Part shown: piece after piece, positions 44,810-53,916 of the stretch
Position numbering within the stretch: position 1 is the first letter of the stretch
How the letters are laid out: every line of letters begins with the position of its first letter
Assembly (NCBI GenBank): GCA_003030785.1
Contig: PYVH01000010.1
Span: 1 to 54,088, forward strand
DNA length: 54,088 nt
Direction: 5' to 3'
Source: Marinobacter sp. B9-2
GTDB taxonomy: Bacteria > Pseudomonadota > Gammaproteobacteria > Pseudomonadales > Oleiphilaceae
Notes under the pieces: model-generated
The model's database searches: none
Told to the model about the DNA's origin: nothing
What the model saw: the letters and a program-made list of their open reading frames with translations, nothing else
Translations under genes and position numbers: made by a program

Positions 44810-46117
44810 GTGAGTGCACGCCTGGACTCCCTCGATATTCATCCGCTTCGGAACGATCTCTACAACGAGCTGCATTCACGGCCGTTTCAGGTGCTGCCAA
44901 CACCTGCGCGGGTCACCCAGATGGCGGTGATGACGACCCCAGAGCAGCGGGAGCAGCAATTCCGGCATCTTCAGGAACTCCATCGGCTGATGGGGCATCC
45001 GGTGCCGGAAAAGGAAGTGGGCTGCTTTGAACACACCTTCGGTTCACTGCGAGTGCGTCGCGAGATGCACATGGAATTCGCGTCCTACACCTTTATCAAT
45101 CTGGACAAGGGCGATGGAACACCCTTTACCGAGACCGGTATCACCCCGCTACCGGAAGGATGGCTGGAGCAACTGACCGGTACCGTGATCGCGGCATTCC
45201 ACCTGGAAGTCCGGCCCGCTGCTGACGGCACCGAAGGCGACCTGGATTATGTGCGCAAGCACTTCGAGGGCATGCGGCTGATTGGCAGCAGTCCCCAGGA
45301 GGGTGCCGCCCGGGTATGGGGCACCTTCCGGCTGCACAGCGATGGTTTTGGCCGGTTCATGGTAATGAACCACCACATGTCGGACAGCCAGCTGGGCCGT
45401 CTGACCCAGCGGTTGATGGAGATTGAAACCTACCGCCTGATGTCGCTGCTGGCGCTACCGGTTGCCCGTGAAATCACGCCGTCCCTGAATGATATGGACG
45501 AGAAGCTGGCGGTGATCACCCGGTCACTAGCGGAAAACGAAGATGTGGATGAAGAGAAGCTGTTGGCCCAGCTGACCAACATTGCAGCCCGTATCGAGGC
45601 CTTCCGGGCCCACTCCACGTTCCGTTTCTCTGCCACCCGCGCCTATCACCAGCTGGTACTGACCCGCCTGGAAGAACTGCGGGAGGACGAACTTTCCGGC
45701 CACCTGACCCTGACCGAGTTCATGACCCGCCGGCTGACACCGGCGGTGAAAACCTGCGAAGCAGTGAGTGAGCGCCTCGAAGACCTGTCCCGCCGGGTAG
45801 ACCGGGCCTCAGACATGATGCGCACCCGGGTGGAGCTGGCCATCCAGAGCCAGAACCAGCAACTGCTCAGCTCCATGGACCGGCGCTCCAAAATTCAGCT
45901 GATGATGCAGCACACCGTGGAAGGGTTCTCGGTGGTGGCCATCACCTATTACCTGATCGGGCTTCTCAAATTCGGTCTGGATTCGGTGTACGAGGCCGGC
46001 GTCGTCTTCAACAAAACCCTGGTTCTGGGCATCGCCATTCCGGTGGTGATGGCCCTGGTCTTCCTGGGGGTTCGGGTGGTTCACCATCACTTTATCAAGA
46101 TGGCAAAACGGCAGTAG
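44810..46117 (+). CDS. DUF3422 family membrane protein
   Basis: A 435-residue protein of the DUF3422 family. The N-terminal soluble part (LRNDLYNELHSRPFQVLP, MHMEFASYTFINL) is followed by a long central helical region and two C-terminal membrane helices (about 368-425: GFSVVAITYYLIGLLKFGL and VLGIAIPVVMALVFLGVRV). The family occurs in proteobacteria with no assigned function; a CorA-like layout of long helices before two membrane helices is my impression only. It starts at a GTG 19 bases after the sortase kinase stop, after AGGAA. Its stop codon abuts the stop of the convergent DUF815 gene. Confidence 0.88.
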   Translation: MSARLDSLDIHPLRNDLYNELHSRPFQVLPTPARVTQMAVMTTPEQREQQFRHLQELHRLMGHPVPEKEVGCFEHTFGSLRVRREMHMEFASYTFINLDKGDGTPFTETGITPLPEGWLEQLTGTVIAAFHLEVRPAADGTEGDLDYVRKHFEGMRLIGSSPQEGAARVWGTFRLHSDGFGRFMVMNHHMSDSQLGRLTQRLMEIETYRLMSLLALPVAREITPSLNDMDEKLAVITRSLAENEDVDEEKLLAQLTNIAARIEAFRAHSTFRFSATRAYHQLVLTRLEELREDELSGHLTLTEFMTRRLTPAVKTCEAVSERLEDLSRRVDRASDMMRTRVELAIQSQNQQLLSSMDRRSKIQLMMQHTVEGFSVVAITYYLIGLLKFGLDSVYEAGVVFNKTLVLGIAIPVVMALVFLGVRVVHHHFIKMAKRQ

Positions 46118-46909
46118 CTACTTCAGCCTGCCCAGATACCGGTCGCCGGCAAACTGCCGGTAGAACTGCTGGGCCGTTCGGCCGTTGCGCACACCCTTGA
46201 CGGTAGCAAAGCGAATCGCCTCCCGATGCAGCCCTTCCCGGTCATCAAAGTCGGGGAAAAGCGCGTCCACGGCCTGCAGGTACACCGCCTGCGAAAACGC
46301 GTAGAACGAGAGTTGCAGACCGAACCGGTCGGCCAGGGACACCTGTTCTTCGATGGCCTCCGCCGGATGCAGCTCCCCGTCCCGCATCTCGCTCTTGAGG
46401 TTGTCAGACATGAACTCCGGCATCAGGTGGCGGCGGTTGGAGGTGGCATACACCCGCACGTTCTCCGGCGGCAGTTCCAGGGAACCCTCCAGTACACTTT
46501 TCAGGGCCTTGTAGCTGGACTCACCGACATCAAACGACAGGTCGTCACAGAAAATAACGAACCGGAACGGCAGCTCGCAGATGTCGTCGACAATTTCCGG
46601 CAGGTTGACCAGATCGTCCTTGTCCACCTCGATCATCCGAAGCCCACGCTCCTGGTAGCGATTCAGCAGCGCCTTGATCAGCGACGACTTGCCCGTGCCC
46701 CGGGAGCCCCATAGCAACGCGTTGTTAGAAGGCTCGCCGGCAAGAAAGCGCTCGGTGTTGCGGGCCAGGGCCTGTTGCTGTCGGTCGATACCCTTCAGAT
46801 CCTGCCACTGCACCGGATCGAGCCGGCGGATGGCGCGAAGCCCCGAGCGATGGCGGCGCCAGACGGCGGCCGGGGTGGATTGCCAGTCGAAGGATGCAGT
46901 CGTGGACAT
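46118..46909 (-). CDS. DUF815-family AAA+ ATPase
   Basis: A 263-residue ATPase. Walker A is WGSRGTGKSSLIKALL, Walker B FVIFCDDLSFD, and sensor 1 is VYATSNRRHLMPEFM. These match the DUF815 family of small cytoplasmic AAA+ proteins, which have no settled function. The ATG at 46909 follows AAGAGG; an upstream in-frame extension of 59 codons has no similar site and was not used. It is convergent with DUF3422 with no spacer between stops, and divergent from mgsA. Confidence 0.88.
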   Translation of the reverse strand: MSTTASFDWQSTPAAVWRRHRSGLRAIRRLDPVQWQDLKGIDRQQQALARNTERFLAGEPSNNALLWGSRGTGKSSLIKALLNRYQERGLRMIEVDKDDLVNLPEIVDDICELPFRFVIFCDDLSFDVGESSYKALKSVLEGSLELPPENVRVYATSNRRHLMPEFMSDNLKSEMRDGELHPAEAIEEQVSLADRFGLQLSFYAFSQAVYLQAVDALFPDFDDREGLHREAIRFATVKGVRNGRTAQQFYRQFAGDRYLGRLK

Positions 46910-46992
46910 AAACCTCTTTCCTATTCCGTCCCGGGTCAGGCTGTGAAACACTGACCCTGTAAAAACCGTGATAACAGGAGACTTTACCCCAA

Positions 46993-47436
46993 ATGGCCGT
47001 AAAATCCGTCGCTTTGGTGGCACACGACAACAAGAAAAAAGAACTCGTGGACTGGGTTGCCGAAAACCGCACCCGTTTTGCCCCACTGAAACTCTACGCC
47101 ACCGGCACCACCGGCCGGCTGCTCCGGGATAATCTGGAGCGGGATGACATCCATTGCCTGCTCAGCGGCCCCCTGGGCGGCGACCAGCAAATCGGCGCCA
47201 AGATCGCCGAGGGTGAAATCGACCTGCTGGTGTTCTTCTGGGACCCTCTTGAACCGCAACCCCATGATCCGGATATCAAAGCATTGCTGCGTATTGCCGC
47301 ACTCTGGAACATTCCCGTGGCCTGCAACCGGGCAACCGCGGAATTTATCCTGACTTCAGCGTACATGACCGACGACCAGCATCAGCCGAGGAAGCCCGAT
47401 TTCTCCGATTACACCGGCCGCTCGGTCAGCGCCTGA
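46993..47436 (+). CDS. mgsA: Methylglyoxal synthase
   Basis: A 147-residue cytoplasmic lyase that converts dihydroxyacetone phosphate to methylglyoxal and phosphate, a bypass relieving sugar-phosphate stress. VALVAHDNKKKELVDWV at the start, the phosphate-binding GTTGRLL, and LSGPLGGDQQIGAKI with the catalytic Asp are present, along with WDPLEPQPHDPDIKALLRIA. The length fits MgsA. CAGGAG lies 16 to 11 bases before the ATG. A single gene by context. Confidence 0.95.
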   Translation: MAVKSVALVAHDNKKKELVDWVAENRTRFAPLKLYATGTTGRLLRDNLERDDIHCLLSGPLGGDQQIGAKIAEGEIDLLVFFWDPLEPQPHDPDIKALLRIAALWNIPVACNRATAEFILTSAYMTDDQHQPRKPDFSDYTGRSVSA

Positions 47437-47503
47437 ATAATGTGAAATCGCGTCGGTTACGGCTACACTAAAATCGAAGTTGTTAAGGATCGCCGGCCCA
47501 CCG

Positions 47504-50413
47504 ATGGACACTCGCGCTACTTACAATGAAACCCGATGCCGGAGCGTGGCCGCGACTGTTCTCTGGGCCCTTTGCCTTTTGCTGGCCTACCCACTGGCGG
47601 CGTCCGAGCAGCCGGACAATACCGTTACCGTCGGAATCGTGGGCGACAACAAACCCTACTCGTTCGATGACGGCCCTGGCGCCTCCGGTTTTTCAGTTGA
47701 TGTTCTCCGGGAGGTGGCCCGACAGGCCGATCTGAATTTCCGATTCAGGGCCGGGAGCTGGCCGGAGGTCTACGACGCGTTCCTGCGCGGTGAGCTGGAT
47801 GTCATCGACGGCATCTCGTTCAGTCCCGAACGCGCGGAAAACATACTGTTCACCGAGCCCTATCACCTTCGCCAAACCTATCTGATGCACAACACCCAGA
47901 CACCACTGGGAAAAATCAGCGCCATGTCGGATCTCAGGGACCTCCGGGTGGGCGTCGTTCGCGATGTGTACTATCGCCAGGCACTGATCGCGGAAGGGAT
48001 CCCCCTTACGAGCTATGATTCAGTCCACAGTCTCATTCGCGCCCTGGCGTTCGGCTGGGTGGATGTCATTATTGGCCCAAGACTGACCCTGCAATACTAT
48101 GCCAACAATGCTGGCTTCGGATTTCTCGAGATTGCCGGCACAGCGCCTCTCGGAGAGCTCGCGACCGAGGATTTTCGCATTGGCGTTCTGAAAGCCAACG
48201 AAGATCTTTACCAGGAGATCGCCTCTGGCCTGGAGCAGATCCCGGACAAGCGCATCGACCAACTGCTCCAACGTTGGCAGGAACTGGGCGGTGACAGCCT
48301 TGCCAGTGGTGCCAGCTTTTCCCTCACGCCGGAACAGCGCGAGTTTATCTCCGAAACCGGCCCCGTTCGCGTGGGTCTGATGCGGGATTACGCTCCCTAC
48401 AGTTTCGAGAGCGCCACACGGATTCACGGGTTGAGCGTAGATGTGCTCCGCCGGATATCAGACCTGACCGGTTTACAGGTAATACCTGTCGAGGGCCAGT
48501 GGATAGAGCTCTTCCCCCTGTTCCGTGATGGCGAGATTGATGTGCTTGCCAACATGTCGTTCCGCCCCGAACGTCAGGCTTTTACCCGGTTTTCCCAGCC
48601 CTACCACAGCATCCCCAATGTCGCGTTTACGCGGGACCCGGCGTTGAGAATCGAGAGCCTGGACGATTTGAAGGACCAGCGCGTTGCCCTGGGTTCCGGT
48701 ATTTATTATGAGGAACCTGTCACCCAGGTGCTCGGCAACAATGCCCGAATTTTCACAACCCAGGACACCATGTTCCAGGCCCTTGCCAGGGACGAAGTGG
48801 ATGTTGTGCTAGCGGCGCTGCCCAACGGCAACTTCTGGATCCGGGAGCTGGGTATCCCGGGCGTGAGAATAGCGGGAGAGCTGAACATTGATGGCCAGAC
48901 CGGCGAAGACCTCCGGTTCGGCGTCAGACCGGGTCTTGCGCCTCTGGCCGACATCTTCGACCAGGCCCTGTCGGCAATCACCCCCGAAGAAATGCACACC
49001 ATCGAGAGCCGATGGCTCGGAGCAAGCGTTGACCTGGACGTGCAGGAAACCGGTGATGTCACCCTGAACGCGGTTGAGCTGGCCTGGCTTGAAGCTCGGG
49101 ACAACCAGATCAACCTGTGTATTGATCCTGACTGGCTCCCACTGGAAGGTCTCGACGAGGACGGCAACCATGCCGGATTATCGGCGGAAGTGGCCCGGTT
49201 ATTCTCGAACCGGGCGCCGGTTACGTTCGAGCTGGTGCGCACAGACAGCTGGACGGATTCGATTGGAGCTGCCAGGCAGGGCAAGTGCGACATTTTCACC
49301 ATGGCAATGAAAACGCCGGAGCGCTCGGAATTCCTGAATTTTACCGAGCCCTATCTTGAAGTTCCGACGGTTGTGCTTGGCCGGATCGAAGCCCCGTTCA
49401 TCGAACGGGTGGGCGATCTGCGCGGGCAGCGAATCGGCGTGGTTAGAGACTATGCCTTCGCGGAGCTACTGCAAAGTCGCTATCCCTCTTTGAACCTGAT
49501 CGAGGTGACCAACGAGCAGGCAGGCCTGCGTAAACTGCAGAACGATGAGCTGGACGGCTACATTACAACCCTGGCGACCGCCAGCTATTACATGCAGGAG
49601 CTCGGCCTTGCCGACGTGAAAGTCATCGGCCGCATTCCGGCAGACTGGTCGCTTTCGGTCGCAACGCGCAAAGACGAGCCCGTGGTTCTGGGCATCATGC
49701 AGAAGCTGGTATCCAGTCTTACCGCAGAGGAACGGAAAAATCTCGAACGGCAGTGGCGCAATATCCGCATTAAGCAATCGGTGGATTACACCCTGATCTG
49801 GCAGCTGTCGATCGCGGCCATAGTGATCACGCTCCTGCTGGTTTACTGGAACCGGAAGCTCAATCGTCTTAACAAAGACCTGACCGACGCCAACGAGACA
49901 CTGGCACGGCTCAGCGTGACAGACGACCTGACCAAGCTGGGCAACCGGAGCTATTTTGACCAGGAATTCCGCAAGAGCTTCCAGTGGTGTCAGCGCCATG
50001 GCTCGGGCTTTGCGGTGGCCATGGTGGACGCCGACCATTTCAAGAGGATCAATGACAACTACGGCCACGAAGCGGGAGACGTGTGCCTGAAAACACTCGC
50101 GGAACTCATGCGTGAACACTTCCGGCGGGAAACCGACAGGCTCTCCCGCTTTGGCGGCGAGGAGTTCGTGATTTTTGCCAGCTATGAGGACAGCGCCGAA
50201 ATCCGCAACCGGCTGGAGACCTTCCGCAAAGCGGTTGAGAGTGGCTGCTCGGTCTGTGACAGCGAGGATATCCATCTGACGATCAGTATTGGTCTGGCCA
50301 CAGGCGTTCCGGGCCCAGACGACTCACCCGCGGAATTTCTCAGGCAGGCAGACCAGGCCCTGTATCTGGCAAAGCAGAATGGCAGGAACCGTCTTGAGGC
50401 ACGCGCGGTCTGA
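47504..50413 (+). CDS. Triple SBP_bac_3 sensor diguanylate cyclase
   Basis: A 969-residue membrane sensor. After a signal segment (about 15-35) come three tandem periplasmic amino-acid-binding-protein-like domains: about 40-255 (VTVGIVGDNKPYSF), about 280-510 (VRVGLMRDYAPYSFES), and about 525-755 (INLCIDPDWLPLEGLDEDG). Each repeats the pattern of an SBP family 3 fold. A membrane helix (about 768-788) and a GGDEF domain (about 805-960) follow; the active site is GGEEF and the I-site RETD lies five residues before it. The enzyme should make c-di-GMP in response to periplasmic ligands, using a BvgS-like stack. The ATG at 47504 was used; a TTG eight codons upstream is an alternative, and neither has a clear ribosome site. 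Confidence 0.92.
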   Translation: MDTRATYNETRCRSVAATVLWALCLLLAYPLAASEQPDNTVTVGIVGDNKPYSFDDGPGASGFSVDVLREVARQADLNFRFRAGSWPEVYDAFLRGELDVIDGISFSPERAENILFTEPYHLRQTYLMHNTQTPLGKISAMSDLRDLRVGVVRDVYYRQALIAEGIPLTSYDSVHSLIRALAFGWVDVIIGPRLTLQYYANNAGFGFLEIAGTAPLGELATEDFRIGVLKANEDLYQEIASGLEQIPDKRIDQLLQRWQELGGDSLASGASFSLTPEQREFISETGPVRVGLMRDYAPYSFESATRIHGLSVDVLRRISDLTGLQVIPVEGQWIELFPLFRDGEIDVLANMSFRPERQAFTRFSQPYHSIPNVAFTRDPALRIESLDDLKDQRVALGSGIYYEEPVTQVLGNNARIFTTQDTMFQALARDEVDVVLAALPNGNFWIRELGIPGVRIAGELNIDGQTGEDLRFGVRPGLAPLADIFDQALSAITPEEMHTIESRWLGASVDLDVQETGDVTLNAVELAWLEARDNQINLCIDPDWLPLEGLDEDGNHAGLSAEVARLFSNRAPVTFELVRTDSWTDSIGAARQGKCDIFTMAMKTPERSEFLNFTEPYLEVPTVVLGRIEAPFIERVGDLRGQRIGVVRDYAFAELLQSRYPSLNLIEVTNEQAGLRKLQNDELDGYITTLATASYYMQELGLADVKVIGRIPADWSLSVATRKDEPVVLGIMQKLVSSLTAEERKNLERQWRNIRIKQSVDYTLIWQLSIAAIVITLLLVYWNRKLNRLNKDLTDANETLARLSVTDDLTKLGNRSYFDQEFRKSFQWCQRHGSGFAVAMVDADHFKRINDNYGHEAGDVCLKTLAELMREHFRRETDRLSRFGGEEFVIFASYEDSAEIRNRLETFRKAVESGCSVCDSEDIHLTISIGLATGVPGPDDSPAEFLRQADQALYLAKQNGRNRLEARAV

Positions 50414-50462
50414 TCAGAAGTGGTGCTAAACTGCTGGGAAACAAAAGGACAAGGAGACCGCC

Positions 50463-51434
50463 ATGGCACGTATCTACGAGGATAACTCACTCTCCATTGG
50501 CAATACCCCACTGGTTAAGCTGAACCGGGTCAACGACGGCGCGACTATCTGGGCCAAGATCGAGGGCCGCAATCCGGCCTACTCCGTCAAATGCCGGATT
50601 GGTTCGGCCATGATCTGGGATGCCGAAAAACGCGGCACCCTGAAACCCGGGATGACCATTGTGGAGCCAACCAGTGGCAATACCGGCATCGCACTGGCAT
50701 TCGTGGCTGCCGCCCGGGGCTACAAACTGGTCTTGACCATGCCTTCCTCCATGAGCCTTGAGCGGCGAAAAGTCCTGAAGGCACTGGGAGCAGAACTGGT
50801 GCTGACCGAGCCGGCCAAAGGGATGCTGGGCGCCATCGCCAAGGCCGAAGAGATCTTTGCCTCCGATCCGGACAATCACTTCCTGCCCCAACAGTTCCAG
50901 AACCCGGCCAACCCCCGTATCCACGAGGACACCACCGGCCCGGAAATCTGGAATGACACCGACGGTGAAATCGACATCTTTGTGGCCGGCGTTGGCACTG
51001 GCGGCACGCTGACCGGCGTATCCCGCTACATCAAGGGCACCAAAGGCAAGCAGATTACTACCGTTGCCGTGGAACCGACGGATTCCCCGGTGATAAGCCA
51101 GGTGATGAACGGCGACGATCCGAAACCTGCGCCGCACAAGATTCAGGGCATCGGCGCCGGATTCGTACCCAAGAACCTGGATCTCGAACAGGTCGATCTG
51201 GTGGAAGCCGTTTCCAATGAAGACGCCATGGACATGGCCCATCGGCTGATGCAGGAAGAAGGTATTCTCTGCGGCATCTCCTGCGGCGCGGCAGTGGTGG
51301 CTGCGGTGCGGATCAGCAAGCAGCCGGAGTACCAGGGCAAGAACATTGTGGTGGTACTGCCGGACATGGCAGAGCGGTACCTATCCTCTGCCCTGTTTAC
51401 AGACCGGTTTGGTGAACTGGAAAACGTTCAGTAA
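50463..51434 (+). CDS. cysK: Cysteine synthase A
   Basis: A 323-residue PLP enzyme that makes cysteine from O-acetylserine and sulfide. The PLP-binding Lys is in [11 protein letters not shown], the substrate loop is [11 protein letters not shown], and the phosphate cup is [20 protein letters not shown] near the end and the [10 protein letters not shown] motif fit CysK more than CysM. GGAGACC lies just before the ATG. It follows the sensor cyclase on the same strand after 49 bases and ends five bases from the convergent holin-like gene. Confidence 0.94.
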   Translation: MARIYEDNSLSIGNTPLVKLNRVNDGATIWAKIEGRNPAYSVKCRIGSAMIWDAEKRGTLKPGMTIVEPTSGNTGIALAFVAAARGYKLVLTMPSSMSLERRKVLKALGAELVLTEPAKGMLGAIAKAEEIFASDPDNHFLPQQFQNPANPRIHEDTTGPEIWNDTDGEIDIFVAGVGTGGTLTGVSRYIKGTKGKQITTVAVEPTDSPVISQVMNGDDPKPAPHKIQGIGAGFVPKNLDLEQVDLVEAVSNEDAMDMAHRLMQEEGILCGISCGAAVVAAVRISKQPEYQGKNIVVVLPDMAERYLSSALFTDRFGELENVQ

Positions 51435-51439
51435 TCGGT

Positions 51440-51952
51440 TTAGCGGGCGGTTCCGGGACCTGAAGGGGTTTGATCGTCTTGTTGAGGAACCTCACCGGGG
51501 CCGGATTGATCAGGGTCTGTGGATTCCGCCCGTTTCATCAGCTCCATGCCACCTTCCATCAGCAATGACTTGAGCCTGGGATCCTTCTGCTCAGCGATAC
51601 CCACCGCGAAAGCCATCAACGCCGCTTCCAGGGGATTGGCTTTGATCAGATTACGAATGGCATCGATACCGGAGCCTGATTGAGCCTCGGATCCTTTTTG
51701 AGGCTTGCTGGCGGAAACCGGGCGAGTCAGGCGGTAGAAGACGAGCGCAAGCAAAAGAATGCAAACGGAGCCCGACAGCGCCATGGCGCCGGCCTCGCCG
51801 AGCCAGGGTGACAGCCCAAGCACGGCTGCCTGAACAAGCAGGTAAAATCCGAAAAGCAGCAGGGCGGTGAGCAAGACCATCGCCAATACGAAACCGATGA
51901 CGGCCGCGGCAGCCTTGCGCATCGCACCCTGTACCTGAGGGGAATCAAGCAT
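51440..51952 (-). CDS. Small two-helix membrane protein (holin-like/YqjE-type)
   Basis: A 170-residue protein with two helices (about 14-36, VIGFVLAMVLLTALLLFGFYL, shortened here to its core; and about 55-75) and a long polar tail ending in PDQSGPGEVPQQDDQ. The layout, a companion YqjD/ElaB-type gene immediately upstream, fits the YqjE or phage-holin-superfamily membrane proteins that accompany yqjD. A phage origin is not implied. Function is unknown. Confidence 0.72.
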   Translation of the reverse strand: MLDSPQVQGAMRKAAAAVIGFVLAMVLLTALLLFGFYLLVQAAVLGLSPWLGEAGAMALSGSVCILLLALVFYRLTRPVSASKPQKGSEAQSGSGIDAIRNLIKANPLEAALMAFAVGIAEQKDPRLKSLLMEGGMELMKRAESTDPDQSGPGEVPQQDDQTPSGPGTAR

Positions 51953-51954
51953 GA

Positions 51955-52278
51955 TCAGCGATCAAGCATCTTGCCTACCAGAATACCCGCCAGAAACATG
52001 ACGATGATGCTGAGGAACGGTCGCTCCTCAATCTTGTGCTCAACATCGTGGAACGCTTTGTCTCCGGCATCCTTGGCACGATGCAGGGCCTCATCGCCCC
52101 GCTGCCTGACCTGATCAAGGGCCTCGCGACTCTCCCGACGGATTTCATCGCGCAAACTGCTGATGTTGCTTTTCTGGCTTTCCGAAACGGTCCGGGTCAG
52201 CTTGGCCAGATCCTCGCGCAGTTCCTGAAGATCCTGCTTGACCTGGTTGTAGTCGTCCTGGGTAGATTTGGCTTCCAT
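51955..52278 (-). CDS. YqjD/ElaB-type (DUF883) protein
   Basis: A 107-residue protein, largely a long charged helix (QDLQELREDLAKLTRTVSES, then REALDQVRQRGDEALHRAK) ending in one membrane helix and basic residues (FLSIIVMFLAGILVGKMLDR). This is the DUF883 design; E. coli YqjD is an inner-membrane protein that binds ribosomes in stationary phase. AAGGAGG lies seven bases before the ATG. It ends two bases before the holin-like gene, so the pair forms a unit. Confidence 0.87.
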   Translation of the reverse strand: MEAKSTQDDYNQVKQDLQELREDLAKLTRTVSESQKSNISSLRDEIRRESREALDQVRQRGDEALHRAKDAGDKAFHDVEHKIEERPFLSIIVMFLAGILVGKMLDR

Positions 52279-52401
52279 GTTCTGCCTCCTTAAACAATAG
52301 ATTTACTGCTAATTTGGCGTTTCCAGAATAAGAATGCGCCCCCGCCAATCATTAATTTCGGAGAACGCTCTTTCAGCGTAGCACATGGAATTCAGGTACA
52401 A

Positions 52402-52417
52402 GTTACCGGCCGGTAAC
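52402..52417. promoter_or_regulatory. Perfect 16-base palindrome GTTACCGGCCGGTAAC
   Basis: A fully symmetric 16-mer between the yqjD-type and Fic genes. Symmetry and position suggest an operator for a dimeric regulator; no regulator gene is known. Confidence 0.4.
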
Positions 52418-52546
52418 TCATGGGTTGGCTCCTGAAACGCCGGCTTCAGAATATGCGCGCTGTGTTCCTGAAAAGTCTCCAGATAAGCCAACGACGAGTG
52501 CCGCGAACAAAAAAAGAAAGACATCAACTCAAAATAGATCCAGAGA

Positions 52547-52572
52547 ACCGGACAAAAAAGCGGACAAAATCG
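52547..52572 (+). repeat. Imperfect direct repeat, copy 1, upstream of Fic
   Basis: Matches 52659-52684 at 22 of 26 bases. Each copy contains two GGACA boxes spaced 13 bases apart, so four such boxes precede the gene. They may be operator half-sites. Confidence 0.6.
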
Positions 52573-52658
52573 TACTACCAGCTCACTACTAGCCGTGAGC
52601 AACTAACGCGTACCTCCCTATCAAATAGTTATTTTTTGTGGCAAGGTAAATTAGTGAA

Positions 52659-52684
52659 ACCGGACATCAAACCGGACACAATCG
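52659..52684 (+). repeat. Imperfect direct repeat, copy 2, upstream of Fic
   Basis: Second copy of the 26-base repeat at 52547-52572, ending 26 bases before the chosen Fic ATG. It shares the ACCGGACA start and the AATCG end. Confidence 0.6.
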
Positions 52685-52710
52685 GGCACCAATACTGCGA
52701 AGTTTTCGAC

Positions 52711-53916
52711 ATGACCGCATTCATCGATATGACACCTTTCGTTCCACGTGAAGATTCCATGCTTCACTACGGGCTTTTAGATCTGGCGAGCTCTCTTAAT
52801 CGCGAGGCCGCGAAGCTAACAGGACGCCTGGCCGACGAGACTGCAGAAACCATTCGCCAGCACATGGCGGTCATAAACTCCTATTACTCAAATCTCATTG
52901 AGGGCAACCGCACCCTGCCCCACCAAATTCGGGAAGCTCAGCGAGGCGACTTCAGCCATGATCCAGTCGCTCGGGATTACCAATTAGAGTCTATTGCCCA
53001 CATCCAAGTGCAGGACTGGATCAAAGCCGAAAATCCCGACCTGAATCGAGTGTGCTCGCCGGAGTTCCTTTTGGACATACATGGGCATTTCTATCGAGAT
53101 TTACCTGATTCTCTGCGAACTATGAAGTCCGAGAATGGCAGTGAAAGCATGGTTGAGCCAGGTCGGTTCCGAACCCAAACGGTAACGGTGGGTCAGCACA
53201 AACCGCCTTCTGCGGAACACGTCAGCCAACTAATCGCTCAGGCCTGCGAGCACTATGCTGGGCGACTTTACGCGGGCGACAAAAGATTCGTTGCTCTGGC
53301 TTGTGCTCATCACCGTCTGTTATGGATCCATCCCTTCCTTGATGGAAATGGGCGGGTCATAAGGCTTTGGACCGATGCTGCATGGCGAGCTGCCGGACTG
53401 GAGAGTATCGGTGTTTGGTGTTTGAGTCGGGGTCTGGCTAAACAGTCAGACATCTACAAGTCAAAGCTGGCGCGCGCAGACTTCCCTCGCCAGGGCAATC
53501 AGGATGGTCGTGGCTATCTCAGCGAGGCCGAGCTGGCCCGTTTCTGCCAATTCATGCTCGAAACTGCGAAAGATCAAGTGGCCTATATCTCTGGGCTGTT
53601 AGACCTTGGAGGCATGCAGAAACGCATATTGAGTTACGTACAAGCTCGAAACGATGGCCGAGTACCTGGAATTGATGGTGACCTGAAATCGGAAGCAGCC
53701 CACATTCTGTTTCAAGCGTTTATCCAGGGCTCTCTTGAACGCTCGACGGCACTTGAGATGACAGGCGCTAGCGAAAGCCGAACAGCCAGGCGTTTAATAA
53801 AACAACTGAAGGACGATGGTCTGTTAAGTGAAACCAGTAGTCGTTCTCCGTTGAAATGGGAGATTCCGGAACATGCCGAGCCTTTTTACTTTCCTCAACT
53901 TGCTCCAGGCATATAA
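52711..53916 (+). CDS. Fic-domain AMP transferase, class II
   Basis: A 401-residue cytoplasmic protein. The Fic motif HPFLDGNGRVIRLW starts at residue 207 and fits the active consensus HPFx(D/E)GNGRxxR. An inhibitory helix motif SNLIEGN (Ser60, Glu64, Gly65) lies N-terminal, the class II arrangement in which Glu blocks ATP until released. The C-terminal 90 residues (LGGMQKRILSYVQ, ALEMTGASESRTARRLIKQL) look like a winged-helix DNA-binding domain, so it may repress its own leader. Fic proteins transfer AMP to target hydroxyls. No FicA-type antitoxin is adjacent. Codon use and GC content differ from the neighbours, which suggests horizontal gain. The ATG has no good ribosome site, so the start is uncertain. 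Confidence 0.9.
   Translation: MTAFIDMTPFVPREDSMLHYGLLDLASSLNREAAKLTGRLADETAETIRQHMAVINSYYSNLIEGNRTLPHQIREAQRGDFSHDPVARDYQLESIAHIQVQDWIKAENPDLNRVCSPEFLLDIHGHFYRDLPDSLRTMKSENGSESMVEPGRFRTQTVTVGQHKPPSAEHVSQLIAQACEHYAGRLYAGDKRFVALACAHHRLLWIHPFLDGNGRVIRLWTDAAWRAAGLESIGVWCLSRGLAKQSDIYKSKLARADFPRQGNQDGRGYLSEAELARFCQFMLETAKDQVAYISGLLDLGGMQKRILSYVQARNDGRVPGIDGDLKSEAAHILFQAFIQGSLERSTALEMTGASESRTARRLIKQLKDDGLLSETSSRSPLKWEIPEHAEPFYFPQLAPGI

Larger units (their letters stand above)
52279..52710. other. AT-richer intergenic leader of the Fic gene
   Basis: A 432-base stretch with no confident gene and lower GC than the window average. It holds the 16-base palindrome and the paired 26-base repeats listed separately. 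A short minus-strand frame (52309-52602) ends in WRGRILILETPN but has no clear start site and I do not call it. The Fic frame is open from 52420, but its upstream part looks non-coding. Confidence 0.6.

Noticed and set aside
52309-52602. Minus-strand 97-codon frame upstream of yqjD-type gene
   Set aside because: No ribosome site, overlaps the likely Fic regulatory repeats, and no family pattern. It stays a weak possibility.
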